64,000 bases of DNA, from contig NZ_BAFP01000089.1 of assembly GCF_000308455.1 (NCBI RefSeq), positions 1 through 64,000 on the forward strand, in the 5' to 3' direction. Below, in pieces: positions 42,078-51,385 of this stretch. Numbering within the stretch: the stretch's first letter is position 1; each line of letters begins with the position of its first letter. The position numbers and the translations under genes are program-made. The notes under the pieces were generated by a model. It was not told where the DNA came from. It saw nothing but the letters and a program-made list of their open reading frames with translations, and ran no database searches. Source of the stretch: Nocardia abscessus NBRC 100374 (GTDB lineage: Bacteria > Actinomycetota > Actinomycetes > Mycobacteriales > Mycobacteriaceae).

Positions 42078-42509
42078 ATGGATACTGCCTGTGACCGGTC
42101 CAGTGCCGGCCTGGTCGAGAGCTACTTGCACCACTGCCCCGCGCGGGAGGTCTTGGCCGTCCTCGCCGACAAGTGGGTGATGCTGGTGCTGAGCGTCCTC
42201 CGTGACCACGAGGGGCCGATCCGCTTCAACGAGTTACGCCGCCGCCTGGACGGCATCACGCAGAAGATGCTCACCCGAACGCTGCGCAACCTGGAGCGCG
42301 AGGGTTTGGTGCGCCGCGCGGTCTATCCCACGGTGCCGCCGCGAGTGGAGTATTCGCTCACCGAACTCGGCAGGAGCATCGGCGCGATCAGTCACGCCAT
42401 GGGCGTGTGGGCTGTCGAGCATCAGGACCAAATCCTCGCCGCGCGAGCGGAGTTCGACGCCCGAGCGACGACCGAACCGGAACCACTGCCTGTCGGCCCC
42501 TCCCCCTGA
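42078..42509 (+). CDS. HxlR-family regulator
   Basis: 143 residues. A conserved cysteine sits near the N-terminus (LHHCPAREVLAVLADKW), as in redox- or aldehyde-sensing HxlR proteins. The winged helix follows: IRFNELRRRLDGITQKMLTR, LRNLEREGLVRR and VEYSLTELGRSI. It is a second HxlR protein besides that in the PKS cluster. By position it controls the quinone oxidoreductase. Confidence 0.9.
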   Translation: MDTACDRSSAGLVESYLHHCPAREVLAVLADKWVMLVLSVLRDHEGPIRFNELRRRLDGITQKMLTRTLRNLEREGLVRRAVYPTVPPRVEYSLTELGRSIGAISHAMGVWAVEHQDQILAARAEFDARATTEPEPLPVGPSP

Positions 42510-42686
42510 CGGATCATCGCACTCCGTGGCGCAGCCCCGTTTCGACCGGTCTCGACCGGGTACGCGGTCTGTGGTGGGCGTGCCCGATCACAACCGGACC
42601 GCGGACCAGTTCTATCCGTGGCCGAGTTGATCATGTGGGCCTAAGATGTTCCTTGCCTACCACACCATCTCGAAGGGGTGGACGCC

Positions 42687-43439
42687 ATGAGGAGCGCCAT
42701 TCGGTACCTGTTCCTCGCGACCGTGATCGTGGCACTGGCCGCGTTCTGGTCGGGCGCGGCGGCAGCGACGATGATCGGAAAGCCATCGATATCTCCGGTG
42801 GCGGCGATCGGACCCGCGAACGGCCAGGTGGTGGGCGTGGCTCATCCCGTGACCATTCGGTTCGCCGCGCCTGTCACGGATCGCGCACAGACGGAACAGT
42901 CCATCGATATCAGAACTACCCGGCCACTGCCGGGCACTTTCGCGTGGACCGACGATCGCGAAGTGGTATGGACGCCGAGCGGGTTCCTGCCCGCCGACGC
43001 CGCCATCCTCGTCTCGGTCGCCGGAACTCGCACGGAATTCCGAACCAACGCAGGTGTTTTCGGTGACGCTGACATGTCGGCGCATACGTTCACGGTCACC
43101 GTGGGCGGCACGGTCGTCCGGACCATGCCCGCCTCCATGGGCAAGCCGGGGTACGAAACGCCGACCGGCACCTGGCCGGTGCTGGAGAAGTTCCGCTCGA
43201 TCGTGTTCGACTCCCGCACCATCGGCATTCCGCTGAACTCGCCGGAGGGCTACATCATCAACGGCGAGTTCGCCGAACGCCTCACGTGGGGCGGCGTTTT
43301 CATCCACTCGGCCCCGTGGTCGGTGGACCAGCAAGGTTACGCGAACGTCAGCCACGGCTGCATCAACCTCGCCCCCGACGACGCCGAATGGGTCTATCAC
43401 ACGATCGGCATCGGCGACCCGGTCGTCACGCACTGGTGA
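42687..43439 (+). CDS. Exported L,D-transpeptidase
   Basis: 250 residues from ATG 42687, after AAGGGG. A signal peptide (RYLFLATVIVALAAFWSGAA) is followed by an Ig-like domain (residues 40-120). The YkuD catalytic domain begins near TFTVTVGGTVVRTMPASMGK. The catalytic motif is FIHSAPWSV then VSHGCINLAPDDAEW, with the cysteine in HGCINL. It makes 3-3 crosslinks in peptidoglycan outside the membrane, the main crosslink of mycobacteria and relatives. It is smaller than LdtMt2, with only one Ig-like module. Confidence 0.93.
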   Translation: MRSAIRYLFLATVIVALAAFWSGAAAATMIGKPSISPVAAIGPANGQVVGVAHPVTIRFAAPVTDRAQTEQSIDIRTTRPLPGTFAWTDDREVVWTPSGFLPADAAILVSVAGTRTEFRTNAGVFGDADMSAHTFTVTVGGTVVRTMPASMGKPGYETPTGTWPVLEKFRSIVFDSRTIGIPLNSPEGYIINGEFAERLTWGGVFIHSAPWSVDQQGYANVSHGCINLAPDDAEWVYHTIGIGDPVVTHW

Positions 43440-43494
43440 GTGCCACCCTCCTCCGGGTAGCGTCGGCAGACGTATCCGATGGGAGGCCCACTGC

Positions 43495-44142
43495 GTGCGC
43501 GAATTTCCGATTTCACCGCCGCGTGACGCGGCCGAGGCGGAGTTCCAAAATGTTTGGGGATCTTGGGCATTGGTGACGCCGACCGATGTCGGCGAGATCC
43601 TCGCCGACATCGCAGCCCCATGGTGGGTCGCCGGGGGCTGGGCGATCGACGCATTCACCGGAACCCGGCGGGAACACAGCGATATCGACGTCGCGATGTT
43701 CCGCACCGATCTGCCCGCCCTGCGCACCGCCGCCCGGGGCCGCCTGCACATCTGGTCCGCGGGACCCGACGGCATCCGCCCCGTCGACGACCGCTTCCCC
43801 GACGTGGCCGACAGCGCCGATCAGGTCTGGCTGCGGGCCGACGCGCGGTCACCGTGGCTGATCGATCTCCTGCTCAATCCCGGCCAGGACGGGGCGTGGG
43901 TCAACCGGCGCGATCGTTCCATGATCGCACCGCTCGACGAGGTGACCTGGATCGCCGACGACGGCGTCCGGTACCTTCGTCCCGAGTTCGTTCTGATCTT
44001 CAAGGTCAAGCAGGCCAGACCGAAGGACCGCGCGGATCTCGAGCGGAGCTGGCCGAAGCTGAACGCCACCCAGCGCGCCACGATCCGGACGTATGTGTCC
44101 GACCACTATCCGCAGCACGAATGGCTGACTCTGTTGCGGTGA
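43495..44142 (+). CDS. Nucleotidyltransferase-fold protein, aminoglycoside/lincosamide adenylyltransferase-like
   Basis: 215 residues from GTG 43495, behind GGGAGG. The motif WWVAGGWAIDAFTGTRREHS DIDVA has the GG(W)…DxD pattern of the LinA/ANT(2'') type (split here: GGWAIDAFTG, HSDIDVAMF). YLRPEFVLIFKVKQARPKDR resembles the C-terminal substrate-binding part. It may modify a drug or another hydroxylated small molecule; resistance is not proven. It begins 55 bases after the transpeptidase stop. Confidence 0.78.
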   Translation: MREFPISPPRDAAEAEFQNVWGSWALVTPTDVGEILADIAAPWWVAGGWAIDAFTGTRREHSDIDVAMFRTDLPALRTAARGRLHIWSAGPDGIRPVDDRFPDVADSADQVWLRADARSPWLIDLLLNPGQDGAWVNRRDRSMIAPLDEVTWIADDGVRYLRPEFVLIFKVKQARPKDRADLERSWPKLNATQRATIRTYVSDHYPQHEWLTLLR

Positions 44143-44343
44143 TACCGATCTCGACGCGCCCGCAAAGCTCTGGGAAGCCACTCACGCGCGATGAGGCGCT
44201 GCCTGCTGCCGCCACGGCAACAGCGGCGAACCAGTAGCCATGTGGGTGTCGGGCAGTATCCTCCGGGGTGCGTGACGGCTCAATTGTGAAGGTGGCAGGG
44301 CGTTCCCGCATCGTGGCGATGGGGATAACCTGACGGGGACCTG

Positions 44344-45120
44344 ATGAAGGGCGGGGCAATGGATCGACCGGAGATGAGTGCGCGACCCGGCTATGATCGC
44401 GGAAATCCGTACGGTGCCGGGGGGCCGGGACAAGCGCCCGCGGCGGGCGAGGAGTATCGCGGCGAGTGGTCCGCGTGGATGGATCAAGCGCCCGCCGGTG
44501 CGCCGCTGCCTGCTCCCGTGCCGACACCGGAGCCCGATCCGGACCGGTACGAGGATGAATTCACGGGTCTCATCGACCGCTCCCCCGCGCCTCGTGCGAG
44601 ACGGCGGTGGGCGGTACCCGTGCTCGGCACGCTCGGTGTCGCCGCGCTGGGCTTCGCGGCCTACATGCAGTTCGGGAGCGGCGGCTCCGACCCGCAGGCC
44701 ACCGCACCGGCGCCGTCCGCGCTGGTCACCGCCCCTGCGGCGCCGGTCGCCCAGTGCCCCGCCGAGCGGGTCGGCAACCGGATCCAGGGCAGCGGCGTAG
44801 GAGGGTTCGATTCCGGGCCCGCGGTGATCTTCGCCTTCCAACACGCCTATTACGTGACCCGGTCCGGCGAGCAGGTGCGCTCCACGACCACCGCCGATGC
44901 CGCCGTCCAGACGGCCGACGCCATCCAGCGCGGTATCGACACCATCCCGGCGGGCACCACCCACTGCGTGGCGATCACGCCCGGAGCGTTCGCGGGCCAA
45001 TACATCGTGGTCGTCACCGAACATCGCCCCGGGCAGCAACCGGTCACCTACAACCCGCAGCTCGTCACCACCACCAAAGACGGCGACCGCACCCTGATCA
45101 GCGCCATCGCGCGCGCGTGA
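44344..45120 (+). CDS. Single-pass membrane protein with proline-rich N-terminus
   Basis: 258 residues. A cytoplasmic, glycine/proline-rich 95-residue region precedes one membrane helix (WAVPVLGTLGVAALGFAAYM). The outer domain, about 140 residues, has two cysteines (QCPAERVGNR and THCVAITPG) that may pair. ATG 44344 is used; ATG 44359 is also possible. It looks like the uncharacterised actinobacterial proteins with this layout. The function is unknown. Confidence 0.7.
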   Translation: MKGGAMDRPEMSARPGYDRGNPYGAGGPGQAPAAGEEYRGEWSAWMDQAPAGAPLPAPVPTPEPDPDRYEDEFTGLIDRSPAPRARRRWAVPVLGTLGVAALGFAAYMQFGSGGSDPQATAPAPSALVTAPAAPVAQCPAERVGNRIQGSGVGGFDSGPAVIFAFQHAYYVTRSGEQVRSTTTADAAVQTADAIQRGIDTIPAGTTHCVAITPGAFAGQYIVVVTEHRPGQQPVTYNPQLVTTTKDGDRTLISAIARA

Positions 45121-45139
45121 GAAGACTCCGCGCGCGCGA
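45107..45139. terminator. Hairpin between convergent genes
   Basis: TCGCGCGCGC (45107-45116) and GCGCGCGCGA (45130-45139) form a perfect 10-bp stem with a 13-base loop across the end of the membrane protein gene and before folD. Confidence 0.6.
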
Positions 45140-45150
45140 AGAGCGCTCGC

Positions 45151-45996
45151 TCAGCGAGATTCGGCCGCGATGACGACGTGACGCATGAGCAAAGCTGTGG
45201 TGACCGGGCCCACGCCGCCGGGGACGGGACTGAGTCCGGCGGCCTTGCCGCGCACCGAGTCCGCGTCCACATCGCCGACGATCTTGCCGTCGGGGGCCTC
45301 GTTGGTGCCGACGTCGATGACCACCGCGCCCTCGCGGACGTGCTTGCCGGAGATCAGTCCGATGCGGCCCGCCGCGGCGACGACCACGTCTGCGGCGGCG
45401 GTGACGGCAGCCAGGTCAGCGGTGCGGGAATGGCACACCGTGACGGTCGCGTCCTTCGCCAGCAGTAGCTGAGCCAGCGGCTTCCCGACGACGTTCGAGC
45501 GGCCGACGACCGCCACGTGGCGGCCCGCGAGCGGGATCTCGTGGTGCTCGAGCAGCTCGACCACGGCCTCGGAGGTGGCCGGAACGAAACCGTCCAGCCC
45601 GGCCGCGAGCAGGCCCAGCGACAGCGGACTCACGCCGTCGACGTCCTTGGACGCGACGATCGCCGAACTCACGTCGTCGAGCGTGACACCCGCCGGAAGG
45701 GGGGTCTGCAGCATGATCGCGTCGGTCGCGGCGTCCGCACCGCGCGCGGTCAGCTCGGCACGAATCTGCGCCACACCGGCTTCCGGCCCGAGATCGACTG
45801 TGTCGCAAGCGATTCCGAGGCGTTCGGCCGCCTTGCGGAGCGAGTTGACGTACCAGGCGCTCGCCGGGTCGTCGTTCGCCACGATCAGGGCGAGGCGCGG
45901 GGTGGTGCCGCGGTCGGTGAGCGCGGCGGCGCGGGCCTTGGTATCGGCGTTGACGGCGGCGGCGAGTTCCTTGCCGGACAGCGAAACGGTATCCAC
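45151..45996 (-). CDS. folD: Methylenetetrahydrofolate dehydrogenase / methenyl-THF cyclohydrolase
   Basis: 281 residues from GTG 45996, the usual FolD length; a longer frame reaches 46143. The catalytic domain has ALIVANDDPASAWYVNSLRK and the PLPAGVTLDDVSSAIVASKD motif. The NADP fold has VAVVGRSNVVGKPLAQLLLA and the ending GLSPVPGGVGPVTTALLM. The signature YVxxK is YVNSLRK, with the catalytic lysine. It interconverts methylene-, methenyl- and formyl-THF. Confidence 0.95.
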   Translation of the reverse strand: MDTVSLSGKELAAAVNADTKARAAALTDRGTTPRLALIVANDDPASAWYVNSLRKAAERLGIACDTVDLGPEAGVAQIRAELTARGADAATDAIMLQTPLPAGVTLDDVSSAIVASKDVDGVSPLSLGLLAAGLDGFVPATSEAVVELLEHHEIPLAGRHVAVVGRSNVVGKPLAQLLLAKDATVTVCHSRTADLAAVTAAADVVVAAAGRIGLISGKHVREGAVVIDVGTNEAPDGKIVGDVDADSVRGKAAGLSPVPGGVGPVTTALLMRHVVIAAESR

Positions 45997-46270
45997 GTTG
46001 ACACAGCCTATCGGGCGCGGCCGGACGACTTCCTCCGCCGCCCGCATCGAGTCGCGCAAATATATGGCAATCATGCGGCGGACCCGTACGGGCGAAGCCG
46101 TCTCCTGACCGGATGCAGGCCGTACGGCCTTCTGCGACGACATCGAACCACTCCGTGCGCAAATTGCCGGATAGCGGGCTAATTCGCCCGTATCGTAATC
46201 CGTGCTTGCCCCCAGCTAACTGCTAGCACGTGCCAACCCGTTCCTCAGCGGAAAGGTGACGACTGTAGTG

Positions 46271-47140
46271 ATGATCTCGAGGCATTGGAAACTTCTCGTC
46301 GCGGCGTCGTTCGCCGCGTTCTCGCTCACCGGTCTGGCCGGTGTCCCCGCGCACGCCGTACCGGACACGAACACCCTGTACAACTCCGCCCAGCACCACT
46401 TCGCCAACGGCGACGACGCCGCGGGCCGCGCCGACCTGCGCAACCTGATCGGCGCCGATCCCGGGGACGCCGAAGCGCTCGCCCTGCAGGCGATCTGGTC
46501 CGACTACGCCGGTGACCTGCCCGGGCTCCTGGACGCCATGGCACGGCTGCACGTGGTGGATCCGGACCTCGCGCAGGGCACCGACAACGTGCTCGGCGCC
46601 ATCCGCGCCGCGGTGGGCACCCTGCCGAATCCACTGCCCGCGCTGGCGGGACCGCAGACCGGCATCGTCGTGCTCGGCTACGGCTTGCTGCCGGACGGGG
46701 CGCTGCGCCCGGAACTGGTGAACCGGCTCACCGCGGCGTGGTTGCAGTCGATCGTCGCGCCACTGTCGCCGATCGTCGTCACCGGCGGGAATCCGCAGAA
46801 CGGCATCTCCGAGGCCGAGGCGATGCGCCACTGGCTGGTCGGCCACGGCGTGCCGCCGACGCGCATCCACGTGGAGAGCCGCGCGGGCTCGACGGTGCAG
46901 AACGCCCTGTTCAGCACCAGGCTGCTGCGCGATGTCGGTGCGACGAGCGCGATCGTGGTCACCTCGCCCAACCACATCCGCCGTGCCGTCGCGGATTTCA
47001 TCGTCGCGGGCACCAGGGTCGTCGGCGCGACGACCTCGCTCGAACAACTGGTCTCACAACTGCCGCCGCCCGGTAGGCCGGCGCAACGCGGCATCTATCT
47101 CGATGCCACCCGCACATTCCAGCTCAGCACGGCACGCTGA
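46271..47140 (+). CDS. Exported YdcF/DUF218-family protein
   Basis: 289 residues from ATG 46271; GTG 46256 is an alternative. A signal peptide (KLLVAASFAAFSLTGLAGVP) ends near AHA. A helical repeat-like region (residues 35-120) precedes the DUF218 domain, with GIVVLGYGLLPDGALRPELV, IVVTGGNPQNGISEAEAMRH and VVTSPNHIRRAVADF. The family binds nucleotide-like ligands or acts in envelope metabolism; the role is uncertain. A 13-bp stem terminator follows. Confidence 0.85.
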   Translation: MISRHWKLLVAASFAAFSLTGLAGVPAHAVPDTNTLYNSAQHHFANGDDAAGRADLRNLIGADPGDAEALALQAIWSDYAGDLPGLLDAMARLHVVDPDLAQGTDNVLGAIRAAVGTLPNPLPALAGPQTGIVVLGYGLLPDGALRPELVNRLTAAWLQSIVAPLSPIVVTGGNPQNGISEAEAMRHWLVGHGVPPTRIHVESRAGSTVQNALFSTRLLRDVGATSAIVVTSPNHIRRAVADFIVAGTRVVGATTSLEQLVSQLPPPGRPAQRGIYLDATRTFQLSTAR

Positions 47141-47146
47141 CCTGCC

Positions 47147-47190
47147 GGGCGATCGGGACGCGCGGCCACGGCCACCGGTCCCGATCGCCC
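47147..47190 (+). terminator. Hairpin terminator after the YdcF-type gene
   Basis: GGGCGATCGGGAC (47147-47159) and its complement (47178-47190) make a perfect 13-bp stem with an 18-base loop, just after the stop at 47140. Confidence 0.8.
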
Positions 47191-47238
47191 TGGGAAAACG
47201 GTTGGCGGGATCGGCTGTGCGCGCGGCAGGATGGCCGG

Positions 47239-48042
47239 GTGACGTCAGCCGGTAGTAGCGACGTGGTGGCCAGACTCCGGGCGGCGGGCTGCGTGTTCGC
47301 CGAGGACGAGGCTCGGCTGCTCACGGAAGCCGCCGCGGAGACCGGTGTGGCGCTCGACTCGCTCGTCGCCCAGCGCGTCACCGGCAGCCCGCTGGAGCAC
47401 CTGCTCGGCTGGGCGGAATTCCGCGGGGTGCGGGTCTTGGTGTCTCCCGGCGTTTTCGTGCCGAGACAGCGCACCGCGTTCCTCGTCGACCGCGCGGTCG
47501 AGTTGATCCACGCCGGGGCCGGGCATCCGGTGGTGGTCGACCTGTGCTGCGGCTCCGGAGCGCTCGGCCTCGCGGCGGCCACGAGCGCGGCCGCCGAGGG
47601 CCGTCCGGTCACGCTGGCGGCCTCCGACATCGATCCGGTCGCGGTCGAATGCGCTCGCAAGAACCTCACGCCGCTGGGCGCACCGGTCTACGAAGGGGAT
47701 CTCTTCGAGCCTCTGCCGGAGGAGTTGCGCGGCTGCATCGACGTCCTGCTCTGCAACACGCCGTACGTCCCGTCGGAGATGATCGCGCGGATGCCGCCGG
47801 AGGCCCGCGACCACGAACCGCGCACCGCCCTCGACGGCGGCCCGGACGGGCTGGACGTCTTCCGCCGGGTCGCGGCGGAAGCCGCCGACTGGCTGTCCCC
47901 CGGCGGGCATCTGCTCGTGGAGTCCAGCGAGAATCAGGCGCCGCTCGCCCTCGCGGTTCTGGCCGAGCACGGCCTCGACGGACTGGTCGCGGAATCGGAA
48001 GAGCACTACGCCACCGTGGTCATCGGCAGCCGCCCCCGTTGA
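47239..48042 (+). CDS. PrmC/HemK-like protein glutamine methyltransferase paralogue
   Basis: 267 residues from GTG 47239. The N-terminal helical domain contains RVTGSPLEHLLGWAEFRGVR and VSPGVFVPRQRTAFLVDRAV. The SAM-binding motif is VVDLCCGSGALGLAA. Where PrmC has NPPY this protein has CNTPYVPSEM, a variation also usual in the actinobacterial paralogue group. It may methylate glutamine in a protein other than release factors. The true prmC normally lies next to prfA, which is not here. Confidence 0.85.
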   Translation: MTSAGSSDVVARLRAAGCVFAEDEARLLTEAAAETGVALDSLVAQRVTGSPLEHLLGWAEFRGVRVLVSPGVFVPRQRTAFLVDRAVELIHAGAGHPVVVDLCCGSGALGLAAATSAAAEGRPVTLAASDIDPVAVECARKNLTPLGAPVYEGDLFEPLPEELRGCIDVLLCNTPYVPSEMIARMPPEARDHEPRTALDGGPDGLDVFRRVAAEAADWLSPGGHLLVESSENQAPLALAVLAEHGLDGLVAESEEHYATVVIGSRPR

Positions 48043-48102
48043 CGACGGCGCGCCGCCCGCTCGGCCTCGATCGTGGGGCGACCGAGACCCGATCGGACCC
48101 TG

Positions 48103-48933
48103 CTACTTCTCGCGGCCGGTGAACTGGTCCATCGAGTGGTAGACGCCGACCGTATCGAGGAACAGGTCGCGCAGCTTGATCGGCAGCAGGCCGGAGAGCG
48201 CCTTGTTCAGGCGCGAGGTCCACGGCAGCACGACCAGCGGCGTGCCGTTCTTCATCTCGCGCCACGAGGTGTCGACCACCTTGTGCTGTTCCAGGATCGG
48301 GGTGAACAGGAATCCCTTGGCGCCCTCGAACATTCCGGTGTTGATGTAGGTCGGGCAGACCGTGGTGATCGTGACGTGATCGTGGCCGGCTTGCTCCAGT
48401 TCGATACGTACCGAGTCCGACCAGCCCAGCGCCGCCCACTTGGACGCGGCGTAGACGCTCATGCGCGGGTTGGACACCAGACCCGCCGAGGACGCGATGG
48501 TCAGCACCCGCGCCTCGGTCGTGCCCGCGACCATGGCGGGCAGGAACTCCAGCGTGACGTACATCGGGGCGAGCGAGTTGATCGCCATCGTCTTGTCGAT
48601 GTCGGCGCGGTCGCCGGTCTCCCAGAAGTAGCTGTTGCCGCGCACGATGCCCGCGTTGTTGACCAGGACGTCGATACCGCCGACCTGCTCACGAACGGAT
48701 GCCGCCGCCTCCGTGATCGCCTCGGGCGAGGCCACGTCGACCACATGGTGATGAACGGCGCTGCCGCGGCCGGTCAGCTCGGCGGCGGTGTCCTTCAGAG
48801 CGGCCTCGTTGATGTCCCACAGCACCACCGCGTCGGCGCCTTCTTGTACCGCGCGCTCGGCGAACAATTTGCCCAGGCCCATCGCGGCTCCCGTGACCAG
48901 AACCCTCTTGCCCGCAACCGTGTCCAGTTTCAT
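48103..48933 (-). CDS. SDR-family oxidoreductase
   Basis: 276 residues. LVTGAAMGLGKLFAERAVQE is the nucleotide motif, VLVNNAGIVRGNSYFWETGD the substrate-side loop, and YAASKWAALGWSDSVRIELE carries the catalytic Tyr-Lys. It is immediately downstream of the aldehyde dehydrogenase gene in the same direction (33-base gap), a pairing that would oxidise an alcohol to acid in two steps. Confidence 0.92.
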   Translation of the reverse strand: MKLDTVAGKRVLVTGAAMGLGKLFAERAVQEGADAVVLWDINEAALKDTAAELTGRGSAVHHHVVDVASPEAITEAAASVREQVGGIDVLVNNAGIVRGNSYFWETGDRADIDKTMAINSLAPMYVTLEFLPAMVAGTTEARVLTIASSAGLVSNPRMSVYAASKWAALGWSDSVRIELEQAGHDHVTITTVCPTYINTGMFEGAKGFLFTPILEQHKVVDTSWREMKNGTPLVVLPWTSRLNKALSGLLPIKLRDLFLDTVGVYHSMDQFTGREK

Positions 48934-48966
48934 CCGTACTGCTTCCTGATCCGTGAGTCGTGGGAG

Positions 48967-50538
48967 TTACTTCTGCCGAAGCGTTTTCATGACGCCGAAG
49001 TACAGCGTCATCGTCTTGGCCCATACCGCTTCGGACATACCGGGCAGCGGCGCGATCGGCAGCATCCGCTGCACCGCGATGGTCTGGGTGTCGATGTACT
49101 TGAGCAGGCCCTCGGGACCGTGCCTGCGTCCGGTGCCGGAGATGCCCAGCCCGCCCGACGGCGCGTCCGCGCTGCCCCACGCGGCGATGAAGCCCTCGTT
49201 GACGTTCACCGAGCCCGCGTCGATCCGCGCCGCCACCGCGCGGCCGCGGCTGGTGTCCTTGGTCCAGACGCTGGCGTTGAGGCCGTAGGCGGTGTCGTTG
49301 GCCTGTTCGACGGCTTCGTCGTCACTGCTCACGCGGTAGATCGAGACCACGGGGCCGAAGGTTTCCTCCCGGTGGACCGTCATCCCCGGCCGCACTCCGG
49401 CCAGCACGGTCGGCTCGTAGAAATACGGTCCGAGATCCGGGCGCGCGCGGCCGCCCGCGAGCACGGTGGCGCCCTTGGCCACCGCGTCGTTCACGTGCGC
49501 TGTCACCGTGTCGAGCTGGCGCTGGAAGGTCAGCGATCCCATGTCGCTGTCGTAGTCCAGACCGCCGCCGAGCCGGATGGCTTCGACGTGCCCGACGAAC
49601 TCGGCGACGAAGCGGTCGTAGACGCTGTCGTGCACGTAGATCCGCTCCATCGACTCGCACAACTGCCCGGCCGAGGCGAAGCAGGCCCGGATGGCGATCT
49701 TGGCCGCGCGCGACACGTCCGCGTCGGCGAGCACCAGCAGCGGATTCTTGCCGCCGAGTTCGAGCGAGTATCCGATCAGCCGCTCACCCGCCTGCTGGGC
49801 GATGGTCCGTCCGGTCGCGCTGGAGCCGGTGTAGTCGACGTAGTCGGCGCGGGCGATCAGCTCGCCACCGATCACCGAGCCCCGGCCCAGCACCGCCTGC
49901 CAGAGGCCGCGCGGCAATCCGGCGCGCACGGCGGCGTCGATGGCCCACAACGCGGTGAGCGCGGTCTGGTTGTCCGGGCGTGCCACCACCGCGTTGCCGG
50001 CGACCAGGGCGGGCAGCGCATCGGAGGCGGCGAGGGCCAGCGGGTAGTTCCACGGCGAGATCACCGCGACCACACCCTTGGGCCGGTGCCGCACGTCGAC
50101 CTGGGTGAGCACGGGAAGCACGCCGCGCGGTTTGCGTGTGGCCAGCAGCCGGGCGGCCACCGAGGCGTAGTACCTGGCGTTCACGGCCACGTCGCCGACC
50201 TCGTCGAAGGCGTGCGCCCGCGCCTTGCCCGTCTCGGTCTGCACGATGTCGAGGATGGCGTCCTGCTCGGCCAGCACGATGTCGTGGAACCTGCGCAGCA
50301 CCGCGACCCGCTCCCGGACCGGACGCCGCGCCCACTCGCGCTGCGCCTGCCGCGCGGTGGCGAACGCGGTCTCGATGTCCTCGGTGGAGGACTGCGGCAG
50401 GTCGGCGATCTTCGCGCCGGTCGCGGGAGCGAACACCTCGACAGCGGGGGCGCCGCCGGCGACGGCGTGCGCGAGCAACGGCTGCACCAGCGACGAGGGC
50501 AGCGCGTCGGCGGTAACCGGCTGCGAGGTGGTCGTCAT
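48967..50538 (-). CDS. Aldehyde dehydrogenase, succinate-semialdehyde dehydrogenase (GabD2) type
   Basis: 523 residues. NAD(P) motif SPWNYPLALAASDALPALVA, the glutamate in YSLELGGKNPLLVLADADVS, and the catalytic cysteine in CFASAGQLCESMERIYVHD. The catalytic E-rich loop is TVHREETFGPVVSIYRVSSD. It likely oxidises an aldehyde with NAD(P). With the downstream SDR and the divergent TetR at 50687 it forms an inducible catabolic unit. Confidence 0.93.
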   Translation of the reverse strand: MTTTSQPVTADALPSSLVQPLLAHAVAGGAPAVEVFAPATGAKIADLPQSSTEDIETAFATARQAQREWARRPVRERVAVLRRFHDIVLAEQDAILDIVQTETGKARAHAFDEVGDVAVNARYYASVAARLLATRKPRGVLPVLTQVDVRHRPKGVVAVISPWNYPLALAASDALPALVAGNAVVARPDNQTALTALWAIDAAVRAGLPRGLWQAVLGRGSVIGGELIARADYVDYTGSSATGRTIAQQAGERLIGYSLELGGKNPLLVLADADVSRAAKIAIRACFASAGQLCESMERIYVHDSVYDRFVAEFVGHVEAIRLGGGLDYDSDMGSLTFQRQLDTVTAHVNDAVAKGATVLAGGRARPDLGPYFYEPTVLAGVRPGMTVHREETFGPVVSIYRVSSDDEAVEQANDTAYGLNASVWTKDTSRGRAVAARIDAGSVNVNEGFIAAWGSADAPSGGLGISGTGRRHGPEGLLKYIDTQTIAVQRMLPIAPLPGMSEAVWAKTMTLYFGVMKTLRQK

Positions 50539-50587
50539 GGGCGGTCCTCTCGAGGACGTGGGCTACGCCGCAGGCGCGCCTCATTAA

Positions 50588-50616
50588 ATGAACAGTGGTG
50601 TTAGATTAATGTTCAT
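50588..50616 (+). promoter_or_regulatory. TetR operator between ALDH and TetR genes
   Basis: ATGAACA (50588-50594) and TGTTCAT (50610-50616) are perfect inverted arms around an AT-rich 15-base centre, in the divergent promoter region. The centre includes TTAGAT and TTAATG, likely -10 material for both directions. Confidence 0.6.
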
Positions 50617-50686
50617 GTCACACCTCGTGTCAAGCTGTTCGTCGTGGCGCACAGAAATCCCGGGGGCCGCGTTGTGAGGCGGCACG

Positions 50687-51370
50687 ATGTCGGCTGAGTC
50701 CACGACCGCGCGGCGCGGAAGGCCGCCGCAGACACAGGAGCAGGCCGAAGAGGTCCGCGCCCGGATCGTGCTCGCGACCGCGGAAGTGTTCACCCGCACC
50801 GGATCCCGGGGCCTGAGCGTCGCGCAGATCATCGAGCAGGCGGGCTTGGCCCGGCCGACCTTCTACCGCTACTTCGGTAACGCGCACGAACCGCTGCTGG
50901 CGGTGCTCGACGTCTCCAACGAGGGGTTGGTCGGCGGCATCCGCACGGCGCTGACCGGCACCGACGAGCCGGTCGAGCTGGGCATCCGGCTGATCGACGC
51001 CTACCTGGACTGGGCGCGCGGGCACGGCCCCATGCTGCGGCCGCTGTTCGCCGAGCTGCACGATCCCGGCTCGCCGGTGTCGGCGTACCGGGAGCGCGCG
51101 CTCGACGACATCCGCGCCCTGGTGCGCGAGACGTTCACCGAGTTGGGCCGCCCGGTACCGAGCCCGCTCGATCTGGACGCCGCGCTGCACCTGTGCGAGT
51201 ACGTGGTCTACCGGATCTCCGCGGGCACCGCGCCCGGCGCCGAACCGGACGCGGAAACCGTCGCGGCGGCTCGCCTGACGATGATCCGGGTGCTGCTCAC
51301 CACGCTCGGCACGCGGGCGGATCTGGAGTACGCGTTGACGCTGCCCACGATCTTCCCCGCCGAGCCGTAG
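50687..51370 (+). CDS. TetR-family regulator
   Basis: 227 residues. Helix-turn-helix region: ARIVLATAEVFTRTGSRGLS, VAQIIEQAGLARPTFYRYFG. The C-terminal ligand domain is of the TetR_C type. It is divergent from the aldehyde dehydrogenase/SDR operon, which it very likely represses from the palindrome at 50588. The following genes are convergent. Confidence 0.9.
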   Translation: MSAESTTARRGRPPQTQEQAEEVRARIVLATAEVFTRTGSRGLSVAQIIEQAGLARPTFYRYFGNAHEPLLAVLDVSNEGLVGGIRTALTGTDEPVELGIRLIDAYLDWARGHGPMLRPLFAELHDPGSPVSAYRERALDDIRALVRETFTELGRPVPSPLDLDAALHLCEYVVYRISAGTAPGAEPDAETVAAARLTMIRVLLTTLGTRADLEYALTLPTIFPAEP

Positions 51371-51385
51371 ACCGGCCCGCCTGCG

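Noticed and set aside
48073..50604. 843-codon open frame antisense to the SDR and aldehyde dehydrogenase genes
   Set aside because: It is the complementary shadow of two clearly homologous genes, with histidine/arginine/glycine-rich low-complexity translation and no domain.
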